From the NCBI RefSeq assembly GCF_030409875.1, contig NZ_JAUFQR010000001.1:124001-188000 (forward strand): a stretch of 64,000 nucleotides of DNA, read 5' to 3'. Each line of letters opens with the position of its first letter. Within the stretch, counting starts at the first letter, position 1. Source of the stretch: Chryseobacterium tructae (GTDB taxonomy: Bacteria > Bacteroidota > Bacteroidia > Flavobacteriales > Weeksellaceae). The translations under genes were made by a program, and so were the position numbers. This document shows positions 1 through 9,628 of this stretch, piece by piece. Below the pieces are notes generated by a model. That model had not been told where the DNA came from. It saw only the letters and a list, made by a program, of their open reading frames with translations, and ran no database searches.

Positions 1-2390
1 GATGTCAATGACTTCCTCCATTCTGTTGACATAATGTACTTTTAGATTCTTTAAATAATCTTTCTTGATTTCCTCTACATCTTTTCTGTTGGCTTCACAA
101 AGAATGACATCTTTTACTCCCGCTCTGGTTGCGGCAAGAAGTTTCTCTTTAATTCCACCTACAGGAAGTACTTTTCCTCTTAGAGTAATCTCCCCTGTCA
201 TAGCAAGGTGAGGTTTTATTTTTTTGTTTTTGAAAGAAGAAACCATTGAAGTCAGCATAGCGATCCCAGCAGAAGGCCCATCTTTAGGAGTTGCTCCTTC
301 AGGAACGTGAACGTGAATATTTTTCTTATCCAGATCTTCCTGGGCAATTCCCAATTCATCATGTTTGGCCTTAATGTATTCCAATGCAATCGTTGCCGAT
401 TCTTTCATTACAGTTCCCAGATTTCCAGTCATTGTTAAAGCTCCTTTTCCGTTGCTTAGAATGCTTTCAATATATAAAATATCTCCCCCAACACTTGTCC
501 AGGCAAGACCTGTTACAACACCGGGAACTCCTGTTATTTCAGAAAGGCTTTTCGGTCTTGGAACTCCAAGAATTTCGTCTACCTTTTCTAATGAAATCTT
601 CGGATCGTATTCTTTTACCAAAGCAGTTTGTAAAGCTACCCATCTTGCAACGGAAGCAATTCTTTTCTCTAAGGTTCTTACACCGCTTTCAGAAGTGTGA
701 GCTTCAATAATATGTTTAAGTTCAGCATTCCCAAGCTTAAATGATTTGATATCCAAACCGTTTTCTTCCTGCTGTTTCTTGATTAAATGTCTTTTTGCAA
801 TTTCTATCTTTTCTTCTAACGTATATCCTGCGATCTGAATAATTTCAGTTCTGTCTAATAACGGAGTCTGAATTGTAGAAAGCGAGTTGGCTGTTGCGAT
901 AAACATCACTTTAGACAAGTCATATCCCATTTCAAGGAAGTTGTCGTAAAAAGACTTATTTTGTTCAGGATCAAGAACTTCTAATAAAGCTGAGCTTGGA
1001 TCTCCATGAAGACCTTGAGCAATTTTATCAATCTCATCCAGAACAATCACAGGATTGGAAGTTCCGGACTTTTTGATAGACTGAAGAATTCTTCCGGCCA
1101 TAGCACCAATATAGGTCTTTCTGTGTCCACGGATCTCGCTTTCGTCATGAAGTCCACCTAAAGATAGTCTCACATATTTCTGCCTAGGGCATCTGCAATA
1201 GATTTACCTAACGAGGTTTTACCAACTCCCGGAGGGCCTACCAACAATAGGATAGGAGACTTCATGTTATTTTTTAACTTTAAAACAGCCATGTGTTCCA
1301 AAATTCTTTTCTTAATATCTTCAAGTCCGAAATGTGCTTTATCTAGAACTTTTTCAGCTTTTGCAATATCAAAAATATCTTTGGTATATGTTTCCCATGG
1401 AAGATCGGTAAAGAAATCCAGATAATTTCTCTGTACATTATAATCCGGAGAATTAGGATTCTGTCTTTGTAGTCTGCCGATTTCCTTTTGGAAGTGTTCT
1501 TCTACTTCCTGGCTCCACTTCTTGGTTCTTGCTTTTGCAATAAGATCTGCTACATCACTTTCAGTGCCACCGCCTAATTCTTCCTGGATCGTTCTGATCT
1601 GCTGATTCAGAAAATATTCTCTTTGTTGCTTATCGAGATCTTTTGAAGTTTTTTGATGAATTTGATTTCTCAATTCCAGCTTTCTGAAGTCCTCGTGCAT
1701 CATTTCATAGCATTTATTAGCTCTTTCCATCATGCTTTTCTCTTCAAGCAGCTTTTGCTTTTCTAAAGATGGAAAACTTGCGTTGGTGCAGATGAAATTC
1801 AGTAGATCATCATTATTATTGATGTTTTTGATCGCAAAATTAGCTGCATTAGGAATGTTGGGATCCAGCTCTATGATTTTTAAAGCCAGGTCTTTTACAT
1901 TGTCTAATAAGGCTTCATATTCCTCCTGATTTTTAGGTTTTGTATCTTTTAATTTTGTGATTTCTGCTTTAAAATAAGGTTGGTTTTCAATGATTTTTTT
2001 GATTTTGAATCTATGGAAACCTTTGGTGATTGCCGTAATATTACCTTCAGGAAGTTTGATGATCTTAATGATCTTTGCTAATGTACCGGTTGTATAAATA
2101 TCCTTTTCGGTAGGTTGCTCTAGATCTGAATTCTTTTGGCTTACAATTCCGATGAAATCTCCGTTTTTCTGCGCTTCCTCAAGAAGCTGTATAGAGGTTT
2201 TTCTTCCTGCAGTAATAGGAATTACCACATTAGGGAACATCACCATATTTCTTACGGGAAGTATTGGGAATATTTTCTGTTCGGAATTCTTTTCAGTCTC
2301 TCCAAAGTCGGAAAGATTGATTTCTTCAGTGACAATATCAAAGCCGTCGCTGATCATTTCTTCTAAACTTATATCTTCAAATTCTGTCAT
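1..2390 (-). CDS. lon: ATP-dependent protease Lon (3' end beyond window; one frameshift)
   Basis: Lon is a cytosolic AAA+ serine protease that degrades misfolded and regulatory proteins. The N-terminal substrate-binding LAN domain starts near residue 40 ([14 protein letters not shown]) and is followed by a helical linker. Walker A (GPPGVGKT) lies at about residues 385-392. Beyond the frame break the other strand still encodes Walker B (VIVLDEIDK, about 1050-1021). The protease active site is also visible: serine in PKDGPSAG at 271-273, and the [10 protein letters not shown] lysine near 150. The reading frame breaks at 1177-1179, where AAA stands for an expected AAAA ([11 protein letters not shown]). 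Adding one base makes the whole span open. The last few residues lie left of position 1. The gene is divergent from the PpiD-like foldase. Identity is certain; the break is probably a sequence error. Confidence 0.95.
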
Positions 2391-2400
2391 AATGGATGGA

Positions 2401-2415
2401 ATGACAAATTGTCAT
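2401..2415. promoter_or_regulatory. 15-bp palindrome just upstream of lon
   Basis: ATGACAAATTGTCAT is a perfect palindrome with 7-bp arms around a central A. It sits 10 bp from the lon start codon. It could be an operator or an RNA hairpin in the lon leader. Its TGTCAT arm is also complementary to the lon start region (ATGACA). No known Bacteroidetes regulator site is recognised, so the function is open. Confidence 0.35.
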
Positions 2416-2444
2416 TTCGTATTTAATCGTTAACTGGATTTTTT

Positions 2445-2478
2445 TATAATATGCCCTGAAAACGTGTGGTATATTATA
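2445..2478. other. Imperfect hairpin in the lon/ppiD divergent region
   Basis: TATAATATGCC (2445-2455) pairs with GGTATATTATA (2468-2478), with one G-U or mismatch and a 12-nt loop. It lies in the 260-bp gap between two divergent genes. It could be a cis-regulatory hairpin or operator. Nothing else in this gap looks coding. Confidence 0.3.
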
Positions 2479-2650
2479 ATATATTAAGATGCACAATACT
2501 TATGCCATTTGTTTTTTACGAAAAAATATGGTCAAAATTTCCTTTTTTAGATAAACTTTAGGATTTAAAATTAAAATAAAGAACTTCTGCTTCTCTAATT
2601 TCTTAAAAATGTGTATTTTCGCAAACTGATAAAAAACTATAATTTATAAA

Positions 2651-4800
2651 ATGGCAATTTTAGGACAGATTAGGAGTAAGCCTTGGCTTTTAATGGGAGT
2701 AATAGCCTTAGCGCTTTTGGCGTTCTTGGTGAACCCAGACAGTATCGATAAGGTTTTTGGTAAGAATCCTGACATTTTAGGAAAAGTAAATGGTGAGAAA
2801 ATCACCCGCGAAGAGTTCAATGATCAGCTTTTCGTGTTGCAGCAACAGGCTGAACAACAGGGTCGTCCAAAGAACGGTCTTGAAGAACAGGCTTGGCAGT
2901 TACTTGTTCAATCTAAACTTATCAAGCAGCAGTTTGAGAAATTGGGCTTTGAAATGACTGATGATTATTTCTGGAATCAAATCCAGTATGATCAGATGTT
3001 CGCCCAAAATCAACAATTCTTTGATGAGAAAGGGAACTTTAAAACTCAAGACCTTAAAAAAGAGATTGAAACATTACAAAACACGAACCCTCAGGGATAT
3101 GCTCAATGGTTGAAAACAAGAAAATCAATCGAGTACAGACTAATGGCGAGACAGGTGTTTACCAACGTTTCAGCAGGTATTACCACTGGTAAGAAAGAAG
3201 CTGAAGAATTGATGAAAGAAAGAGATCAGCTTGCTGACATCGACTTTGTAAAAGTAGATTATGCAGCTTATCTTCAGAAAACAAAGATTAATGTTACTAC
3301 AGAAGATCTTGCGAACTACATCAAGCAACACCCGGTAATGTTCAAAGCTGAACCGAGCAGAAACTTAGGAATTGTATTTTTTCCTTCTAAACCAAGTGCA
3401 GCAGATGATGCGGCAGCTTTAAAGGATATTACAAAATTATACTCTGGAGGTACAGATGCTAGTGGAGGAACTGAGAACTTCCAGAATACAAAGAATGATT
3501 CTATGTTTGTAATGGCAAACTCAGATTCACCTTTCAATCCTCAGTATGTAAACCTACACAATTGCCAGCTACTATACAAGGTCAGATCGCAACAGCTGCG
3601 GTAGGACAGACTTTTGGACCATATAAAGAACAAAATTTCTATGTAGTTTCTAAGCTTGTAGGTAAAAAGACTTCAGATTCTACATTGTCAAGACATATCC
3701 TGATCGCTTTCAAAGGAAGCCCGGCAGGAGAAGGAGTAACAAGATCTAAAGAGCAGGCTAAGAAATTGGCAGACTCTATCGGAGCGATCGTAAAAGCTAC
3801 ACCAGCTAAATTTACAGAGTTCCTTAAACTTTCAAATGATCCAAATTCAGCTGCACAAGGAGGTAGCCTTGGTTGGACAACTCCGGAGACGCCTTTCGTA
3901 CCAGAGTTCCTTACTTATCTTGCTAACAATCCTAAAGGAGCAACAGGTGTTGTGGAAACTCAGTTTGGGTACCACATCATCAATATCGAAGATAAAAAGT
4001 CAGGATCAATGGGATATAAGGTGGCAAATCTTGTAAAAGAGATCAAACCTTCAGATGCTACAGAAGCTGAAACAGATAAAAACGCTAGAAAATTCATCCA
4101 GCAGGTTCAAGGGAAGTCTTTCAACGATTTCGTGAATATTGCTAAGAAAGGAAACTTCCAGTTCACAAATCCTAAAGCGGCGAAGAGATTCGAAGGACAA
4201 CTTCAGGGATTGGGTACTGAAAAAGATGGCGAGATCCTTACTTGGGCTTTTGATAAGAAAAGATCTAAAGGAGATACCGAATTATTCAATGTAGATGGAA
4301 CAGGAGATAAAATTGTTGTATTCCTGAACGGAAAACAAGAAGCAGGTCTTGCTGATCCAGAATCTGTAAGAGATCAAATTGAAATAATTGTTAAAAATAA
4401 ACTAGCTGCAAAACAAATTTCTGATAAAATTGCAGGAGCGAAAGCTTCAGGTTTAGATCAGATTGCTACATTGTTTGCTACTACAAAACAATCTGCTCAG
4501 GTAAATCTATTAAACCCTTCAGTAGCTGGAGCTATGGAGCCTAAAGTTGCTGGTGCGGCATTTGGTGTTGCAAAAGGTAAACTTTCTAACCCGGTTGAAG
4601 GAGGAACAGGAGTTTATGTACTGATCAAAAAATCAGAAACAGTAAACAAACAACCTGGTGATCTTAAACAATTTACTGAATCTATTTCTCAGAGAAATGC
4701 AGGCATGTTTGGCCAAGCTTGGTTGAAGAGTCTTCAGGATAACGCAGATATCGAGGACTATAGAATCGAGATCTGGAACAAGGTGGGAAATCAGCAATAA
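2651..4800 (+). CDS. PpiD-like peptidyl-prolyl isomerase / SurA N-terminal foldase (one frameshift)
   Basis: Predicted inner-membrane-anchored periplasmic foldase of about 716 residues. One N-terminal membrane segment (LLMGVIALALLAFLV, about residues 14-28) is followed by a SurA/PpiD-type chaperone domain (GKVNGEKITREEFNDQ) and a parvulin (PPIC) domain at about residues 345-445 (SRHILIAF ... GGSLGW ... GYHIINIEDKK). This matches PpiD, which helps fold exported outer-membrane proteins. The frame breaks at 3550-3552: GTAAACCT should be GTAAAACCT, giving YVKPTQLPATIQGQ. The combined length is one base short of a multiple of three, so a single deletion explains it. It is followed by a strong terminator and stands as its own unit. 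Family assignment is secure. The exact substrate range is unknown. Confidence 0.9.
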
Positions 4801-4824
4801 TAAGAGATTCAAATCTATCAATAT

Positions 4825-4855
4825 AAAAGCGACAATTTTTTTGTCGCTTTTTTTT
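4825..4855 (+). terminator. Rho-independent terminator after the PpiD-like gene
   Basis: The stem AAAAGCGACAA / TTGTCGCTTTT with a T loop is followed by a run of T. It begins 25 bp after the stop codon. Confidence 0.85.
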
Positions 4856-4901
4856 GTATTTAACGCAGAACAATAAAGGAAAAGATTTATTTAAAATGTA
4901 C

Positions 4902-4909
4902 TATATTTG
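4902..4909 (+). promoter_or_regulatory. Candidate -7 promoter element for the MCE gene
   Basis: TATATTTG matches the Bacteroidetes TAnnTTTG -7 consensus, 22 bp upstream of the GTG start. No convincing -33 TTTG is seen at the usual spacing. Confidence 0.4.
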
Positions 4910-4931
4910 CTTATTAGAAAAAAATTAGCAA

Positions 4932-5882
4932 GTGAAGTTCAGTAAAGAATTAAAAGCTGGTGTGATTGCACTTCTAGCTGTCGTAGGCTTTGTGGTGTTG
5001 TTTCAATTTATGAAAGGGAAAAGCCTTTTTACTACCGACAATATCTTTTACGCAAAATATGACAATGTGGAAGGCCTTGCGCAGTCTTCAGCGGTCTCTA
5101 TCAACGGTCTTAAAGTAGGACAGGTTGATAAGATTATACCTCAAACAGGAAAGGATGGTAAAATCAGTTTTGTTGTAAAAATTACGGTTGATAACAAATT
5201 TGAATTTTCAAAAAACTCAACACTGGAAATTTTTGAACCGGGATTAATGTCCGGGAAAGAAATGAGAGTAAATTTGGTATACGGAGGAATTACAGCAAAA
5301 GATGGAGATACTCTGAAAGGAGCTTTCAAACTGGGAACATTGGGAAGTCTTTCTTCTCAGGTAGGCCCGGTAAAAGATCAATTGCAGGTAGTTCTTCATA
5401 GAGTAGACTCTTTGATGGCAAATGCCAATCTGCTTGTTGATGCACAAAACAGAGCTGAAGTAAAAGCTTTATTATCCAACCTTAACAAAACAGTAGGAGC
5501 ATTACAAACAACTGCAGGAAATGTAAACAATCTTGTAGGGCATAATGATCCGAAACTGCAGAAAGTATTGGATGACGCAAGTCTTACTATGCAAAGTGGA
5601 AAGGTTACTTTGGATAAATACGGAAATCTAGCACAGAGCATTGATACAAAGCAATTAAATGCAACGATTGCTAATCTTGATGCTACTGTAGGAAAACTGA
5701 ATCAGGTGATTGGCGGAATAGATAAAGGAGAAGGAAGTTTAGGGAAACTCATGAAAGATGATCAGTTGTACAATAATCTGAATTCAGCTTCTTCTAACCT
5801 GAATACATTAATCGAGGATATGAAAGCAAATCCTAAGAGATATATCAATTTTTCGGTTTTCGGTAAAAACAATAAAGACTAA
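4932..5882 (+). CDS. MlaD/MCE-family lipid-transport protein
   Basis: This 316-residue protein has an N-terminal membrane anchor (VIALLAVVGFVVLFQFM, about residues 11-27). A single MCE/MlaD domain follows at about 38-115 (YAKYDNVEGLAQSSAVSING). The long C-terminal part (about 145-305) is rich in repeated asparagine, leucine and alanine and probably helical. MCE proteins form rings that carry phospholipids between inner and outer membranes. The start is GTG, chosen because the anchor begins immediately (MKFSKELKAG) and no ATG lies in the right place. The gene ends 8 bp before the Fe-S oxidoreductase, so they may be co-transcribed. No permease or ATPase partner is adjacent, so it probably works with components encoded elsewhere. 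Confidence 0.9.
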   Translation: MKFSKELKAGVIALLAVVGFVVLFQFMKGKSLFTTDNIFYAKYDNVEGLAQSSAVSINGLKVGQVDKIIPQTGKDGKISFVVKITVDNKFEFSKNSTLEIFEPGLMSGKEMRVNLVYGGITAKDGDTLKGAFKLGTLGSLSSQVGPVKDQLQVVLHRVDSLMANANLLVDAQNRAEVKALLSNLNKTVGALQTTAGNVNNLVGHNDPKLQKVLDDASLTMQSGKVTLDKYGNLAQSIDTKQLNATIANLDATVGKLNQVIGGIDKGEGSLGKLMKDDQLYNNLNSASSNLNTLIEDMKANPKRYINFSVFGKNNKD

Positions 5883-5890
5883 TACGCCTT

Positions 5891-7218
5891 ATGCAGTACA
5901 TCGATAACATTATTTTCCTGATTTTATTAGTGGCAGGATTTGGACTTTTTGCGAAGAGCCTGCTGAAGATCTATAGAAATATCAGGCTTGGTCACGAGAT
6001 CAATAGAAACGATAAGAAATCTGAACGCTGGAGTACTATGGCTAGAGTGGCTATGGGACAAAGCAAAATGGTAAAACGTCCTATTGCTGGGGTTTTACAC
6101 CTTTTCGTGTATGTAGGTTTTGTGATTATCAATATAGAACTTATTGAAATTATTGTTGATGGACTGTTTGGAACACATCGTTTCCTGGCGTCAGTTTTTG
6201 GAAGCGGATTCTATAGTTTCTTTACGGCAACCTTAGAAATTCTTGCCCTTCTTGTGGTAATAGGAGTGGTTGTATTTTTCATCAGAAGAAACTTTTATGG
6301 AGTTAAGAGATTAACAATGAAAGAACTTTTCGGATGGCCAAAACAAGATGCCAACTGGATTCTTATCATCGAGTTTGCTTTAATGATGGCGTTCTTTAAA
6401 ATGAATGCGGCTGATTGGGTATTGCAGCAAAGAGGTGTACTGCCTGTGCTTGGAAGTTTCCCGATAAGTTCTTCAATTCTAGGGCCTATTTTGAGTAATT
6501 TCGGGGATGGATTTTTGCACTTTACAGAAAAAGGAGCTTGGTGGTTCCACTTTGTAGGGATTCTTTTCTTTATGAATTATCTTTACTATTCAAAACATTT
6601 GCACATTATCTTAGCTTTCCCAAGTACTTGGTATGCTAATCTTGATAAAAAAGGAAAATTCAACAATCTTGATTCTGTAACCAAAGAAATCAAATTGATG
6701 ATGGATCCTAATGCAGATCCTTATGCTGCGCCAGCAGAGGGAGCTGAAGCTGATGCTCCTTCTAAATTTGGAGCAGAAGATATATTTGATCTGAATCAGG
6801 TACAATTGCTTAATGCCTATTCCTGTACAGAATGTGGACGTTGTACTTCTGTTTGTCCTGCTAATATTACAGGCAAAAATTGTCTCCGAGATTGATCTTA
6901 ATGAAGACAAGAGACCGTTTGGAAGAAGTAGGAAAGAACATTGATAAAAACGGAAAATTTGTTGACGACGGTAAAAAGTTGTTGAATGACTATATCACTA
7001 AGGAAGAACTTTGGGCTTGTACTACATGTAATGCTTGTACAGATGCTTGTCCTGTATTGTTGGATCCGCTTTCTATTATCTTTGAAATGAGAAGATTCCT
7101 GGTAATGGAACAGTCTGCTGCTCCACAGGAACTTAACCTGATGATGACGAATGTGGAGAACAATGCTGCTCCTTGGCAGTACAACCAGGCTGACCGTCTG
7201 AATTGGGCAAATGATTAA
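5891..7218 (+). CDS. Membrane (Fe-S)-binding oxidoreductase, HdrE/GlpC-like (one frameshift)
   Basis: This protein of about 442 residues has several N-terminal membrane segments of cytochrome b/NarI style. A cytoplasmic part with two 4Fe-4S motifs follows: CTECGRCTSVCP near residue 313 and CTTCNACTDACP near 377. It resembles the electron-transfer subunit of HdrDE, LldEFG or GlpC-type complexes and should pass electrons to or from quinone. The next gene encodes the matching CCG-domain subunit. The frame is broken at 6875-6879, where AAAAA should be AAAAAA (TGKKLSPRLILMK); the total length is one base short of a multiple of three. The electron donor is unknown. Acyl-CoA, lactate or ETF partners are possible but nothing local decides. 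Confidence 0.85.
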
Positions 7219-7253
7219 TAAATTTATCAATGTATCAATTTGAAAATTGACAA

Positions 7254-7288
7254 TAGATTGTTACATGGATACATTTAGATTGTTACAT
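7254..7288. repeat. 13-bp direct repeat pair upstream of the CCG-domain gene
   Basis: TAGATTGTTACAT occurs at 7254-7266 and 7276-7288, a 22-bp period (two helical turns). It lies in the 87-bp AT-rich gap between the two Fe-S genes, next to a further TATCAAT doublet. It may be a tandem regulator site or a decayed intergenic repeat. Confidence 0.45.
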
Positions 7289-7305
7289 TATTTAATTTAA
7301 AAGAA

Positions 7306-8091
7306 ATGGATTTCAATATAAAAACAATGGCAGAATATGCTGCCGAAGGAAAAGCACCGGAAGTTTTATTTTGGGTTGGTTGTGCCGGAAGTTTCGATGA
7401 CCGTGCTAAAAAAATTACAAAAGCATTTTGCAAAATATTGAATAAAATAGGAGTAGAATTTGCTGTTTTAGGACAGGAAGAAAGCTGCACCGGAGATCCT
7501 GCAAAAAGAGCTGGAAATGAATTCGTTTTCCAGATGATGGCTCTTACCAATATTGAAGTCCTGAATGCTTACGAAGTAAAGAAAATTGTAACAGCATGCC
7601 CACACTGTTTCAATACCCTTAAAAATGAATATCCAAGTCTTGGCGGACACTTTGATGTAGTTCACCACACACAATTCCTGAAGACTTTAATGGAAGAAGG
7701 AAGACTGAAGATTGAAGGCGGAGCATTTAAAGGAAAGAAAATCACTTTCCATGATCCTTGTTACCTTGGACGTGCGAATGATGAGTATGAAGCTCCAAGA
7801 ATGCTGCTTGAAAAACTTGATGCAGAGCTTGTGGAAATGAAGCGTTGCAAAACAAACGGTCTTTGTTGTGGTGCCGGTGGTGCACAGATGTTTAAAGAAC
7901 CTGAAAAAGGGAATAAAGACATTAATATTGAAAGAACCGAGGAGGCTTTATCTTTTGAGCCTAAGGTAATTGCAACCGGATGTCCATTCTGTAATACAAT
8001 GATGACAGATGGTGTAAAACATTTCAATAAAAACACTGAAGTAGCAGTAAAAGATATCGTAGAACTTCTTGCAGAAGCAGAAGATTTGTAG
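7306..8091 (+). CDS. CCG-domain (Fe-S)-binding protein, HdrB/LldE/GlpC-like
   Basis: A 261-residue soluble protein with the cysteine-rich CCG fold of heterodisulfide-reductase-like enzymes. Conserved stretches are WVGCAGSFDDR (about 19-29), a TACPHCFNTL motif (about 91-100), HDPCYLGR (about 150-157), LCCGAGGAQMF (about 186-196) and the GCPFCNTMMTD motif (about 224-234). Such domains bind a non-cubane 4Fe-4S cluster and transfer electrons to a substrate or a flavoprotein. The gene is downstream of the membrane Fe-S subunit, so the two probably form one split complex, separated by an 87-bp gap holding direct repeats. It is full length and ends before a hairpin terminator. The substrate is not evident. 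Confidence 0.88.
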   Translation: MDFNIKTMAEYAAEGKAPEVLFWVGCAGSFDDRAKKITKAFCKILNKIGVEFAVLGQEESCTGDPAKRAGNEFVFQMMALTNIEVLNAYEVKKIVTACPHCFNTLKNEYPSLGGHFDVVHHTQFLKTLMEEGRLKIEGGAFKGKKITFHDPCYLGRANDEYEAPRMLLEKLDAELVEMKRCKTNGLCCGAGGAQMFKEPEKGNKDINIERTEEALSFEPKVIATGCPFCNTMMTDGVKHFNKNTEVAVKDIVELLAEAEDL

Positions 8092-8112
8092 ATGATAAAT
8101 AAAATATACATG

Positions 8113-8140
8113 AAAACTCAGGCTCTTGCTTGGGTTTTTA
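8113..8140 (+). terminator. Likely terminator after the Fe-S operon
   Basis: AAAACTCAGGC pairs imperfectly with GCTTGGGTTTTT around a short loop, and T residues follow. It starts 22 bp past the stop codon. Confidence 0.5.
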
Positions 8141-8193
8141 TGCATTATAAACTCAAGAATATTTCTTAATTTTATACTTTAAATTGAGCAGCA

Positions 8194-8685
8194 ATGAAAA
8201 TTGAAGAATCAAACGTTGTAGAAACGAACGACTACAGAGTCATTATATACCCGGCATCAAGGCCATTTGAAACAAAAGAGGCAAAAGCCATTACAGAAAA
8301 GCTATTTGATTTTCTGGCAACTTGGGCTGCACACGGAAAACCGCTTTCATCATCTTTTAAAATTGAAAAAAATCAATTTATTATTATATGTGTAGATGAA
8401 GAGAAAGAAATGGCTTCAGGGTGTAGTATTGATGCGCTAGGAAAGATTATGAGAGAGCTTGATGAAGAATATCAGCTGGGATTATTTGACAGAATGAAAG
8501 CTAGTTTTGTAGAAAATGGTGAAGTGAAAACATTGAAACTTCTTGATTTTAAGAACAAGCTGAAAAACGGTGAATTACCAAAAGATATTCAGGTATTTGA
8601 CTTTTCTAAAAATACATATCTGGACTTTTTAAGCCACTTCCTTCTTCCGTTGGAGAAAAGCTGGGCGGGAAGTTATATCAGCTAA
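8194..8685 (+). CDS. Conserved hypothetical protein (often mislabelled ABC transporter ATPase)
   Basis: A 163-residue soluble protein with no signal peptide or membrane segment. It resembles a short Bacteroidetes family often given the automatic name ABC transporter ATPase. There is no Walker A, Walker B or ABC signature here, so that name is unsupported. The sequence is mixed alpha/beta with a conserved-looking core (NDYRVIIYPASRPF, ATWAAHGKPLSSSFKI, FDRMKASFVENG). It follows the Fe-S oxidoreductase genes after a probable terminator and has its own terminator. In related genomes, as I recall, it often lies near this MCE/Fe-S cluster, which hints at a link but does not prove one. Function unknown. 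Confidence 0.75.
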   Translation: MKIEESNVVETNDYRVIIYPASRPFETKEAKAITEKLFDFLATWAAHGKPLSSSFKIEKNQFIIICVDEEKEMASGCSIDALGKIMRELDEEYQLGLFDRMKASFVENGEVKTLKLLDFKNKLKNGELPKDIQVFDFSKNTYLDFLSHFLLPLEKSWAGSYIS

Positions 8686-8712
8686 GTATTTTTATACTAC
8701 GATCAGAATAAG

Positions 8713-8736
8713 GGATGGCTTTTGCCATCCTTTTTT
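8713..8736 (+). terminator. Rho-independent terminator
   Basis: GGATGGC / GCCATCC with a TTTT loop is followed by six T. It lies between convergent genes and mainly serves the plus-strand hypothetical gene. Confidence 0.85.
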
Positions 8737-8759
8737 GCTTTCTAAATGAGTATTCTTTA

Positions 8760-9569
8760 TTAAGAAGAAAACTCTTCTGAATGAATTTTTACATTGAGAA
8801 TTTTTGTAGGAGCTGCTTTGTCATCAAACGGTGTGGTAGGAAACTTTCCTTTAATAAAAATGGCGCACATCGTATTCTGTGGATGATAAAGATAACCATG
8901 ATTTTCTTTTCCAACTCCGTCCAGAATAGCCTGAAAGACTTCGTATCTGATTTTCAATGGATTATAAGCGTAATCATGCCATACAACGATAGAGTTTTCA
9001 TGCAAAAGATTGTCAAAAACTTTCTTTGTATCATTGAGAACCATCTCATAGCTATGGTCGCCATCAATAAAGACTAAATCGTATTTTTTGCCTAAAGATG
9101 TGAAATCGAAGAATTTGGTGTTCGCTTCAAGATGATTTATTTGAGGATTCTTTTGTGAAAGGATACCATGTTGTTCGGCATATTTTACATGTAATCCCAT
9201 CTCTTTCATTTCTTTTTTAGATAAGTTGATGGTGGTACAGTCCTCAGTGTATTTGGCAACATTATAGACACTTTCTCCACGCCATGTGCCAATTTCAATG
9301 TAGGAATTGACATCATTTCTCATGGAAAGGGTTTTAAGAAGTTGTAAATCTGTGATTAATGATCCTCCATCCAATATGAAACTGTCAATATCTTCAGCCA
9401 CTTTATCTCCCAGAAGTTTCATATCAATCTGTGGCAAAGAAGAAATTCCTGTATATTTCTTTTTGAATTTTTTTTCTGCTTCCAATGAGCTATCCAGAAC
9501 AAGGTTGATTAAGCTTGGGGTTTCAAGAATAGTTCGAAAAAAAGACAGAAATTTATTAACTTTAGCCAT
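8760..9569 (-). CDS. Class I SAM-dependent methyltransferase
   Basis: This 269-residue cytosolic protein fits the Methyltransf_24-type class I fold. The S-adenosylmethionine-binding start is SYIEIGTWRGESVYNVAKY (about residues 90-108). An acidic stretch, YDLVFIDGDHSYEMVLNDTK (about 164-183), is typical of this group, and VVWHDYAY follows. The family often modifies sugars, glycans or small secreted products. Its divergent neighbours are a glycosyltransferase and a flippase, so a role in cell-surface polysaccharide is plausible but inferred. The start codon is an ATG followed by AKVNKF, 59 bp from the divergent glycosyltransferase start. The natural substrate cannot be read from sequence. Confidence 0.82.
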   Translation of the reverse strand: MAKVNKFLSFFRTILETPSLINLVLDSSLEAEKKFKKKYTGISSLPQIDMKLLGDKVAEDIDSFILDGGSLITDLQLLKTLSMRNDVNSYIEIGTWRGESVYNVAKYTEDCTTINLSKKEMKEMGLHVKYAEQHGILSQKNPQINHLEANTKFFDFTSLGKKYDLVFIDGDHSYEMVLNDTKKVFDNLLHENSIVVWHDYAYNPLKIRYEVFQAILDGVGKENHGYLYHPQNTMCAIFIKGKFPTTPFDDKAAPTKILNVKIHSEEFSS

Positions 9570-9628
9570 TAGTTTGCTGAGATGTAATTTGCATTAATAA
9601 TCAAACAAAGATACAACTAAATAAAATT

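Noticed and set aside
1170..2390. Lon and twelve other genes read as pseudogenes
   Set aside because: Each has one missing base, and correction gives a full-length, conserved protein. The uniform pattern of single-base losses, mostly in A/T runs, fits a technical cause better than gene decay.
8194..8685. ABC transporter ATPase
   Set aside because: No Walker A, Walker B or signature motif is present, so the common label is not supported.
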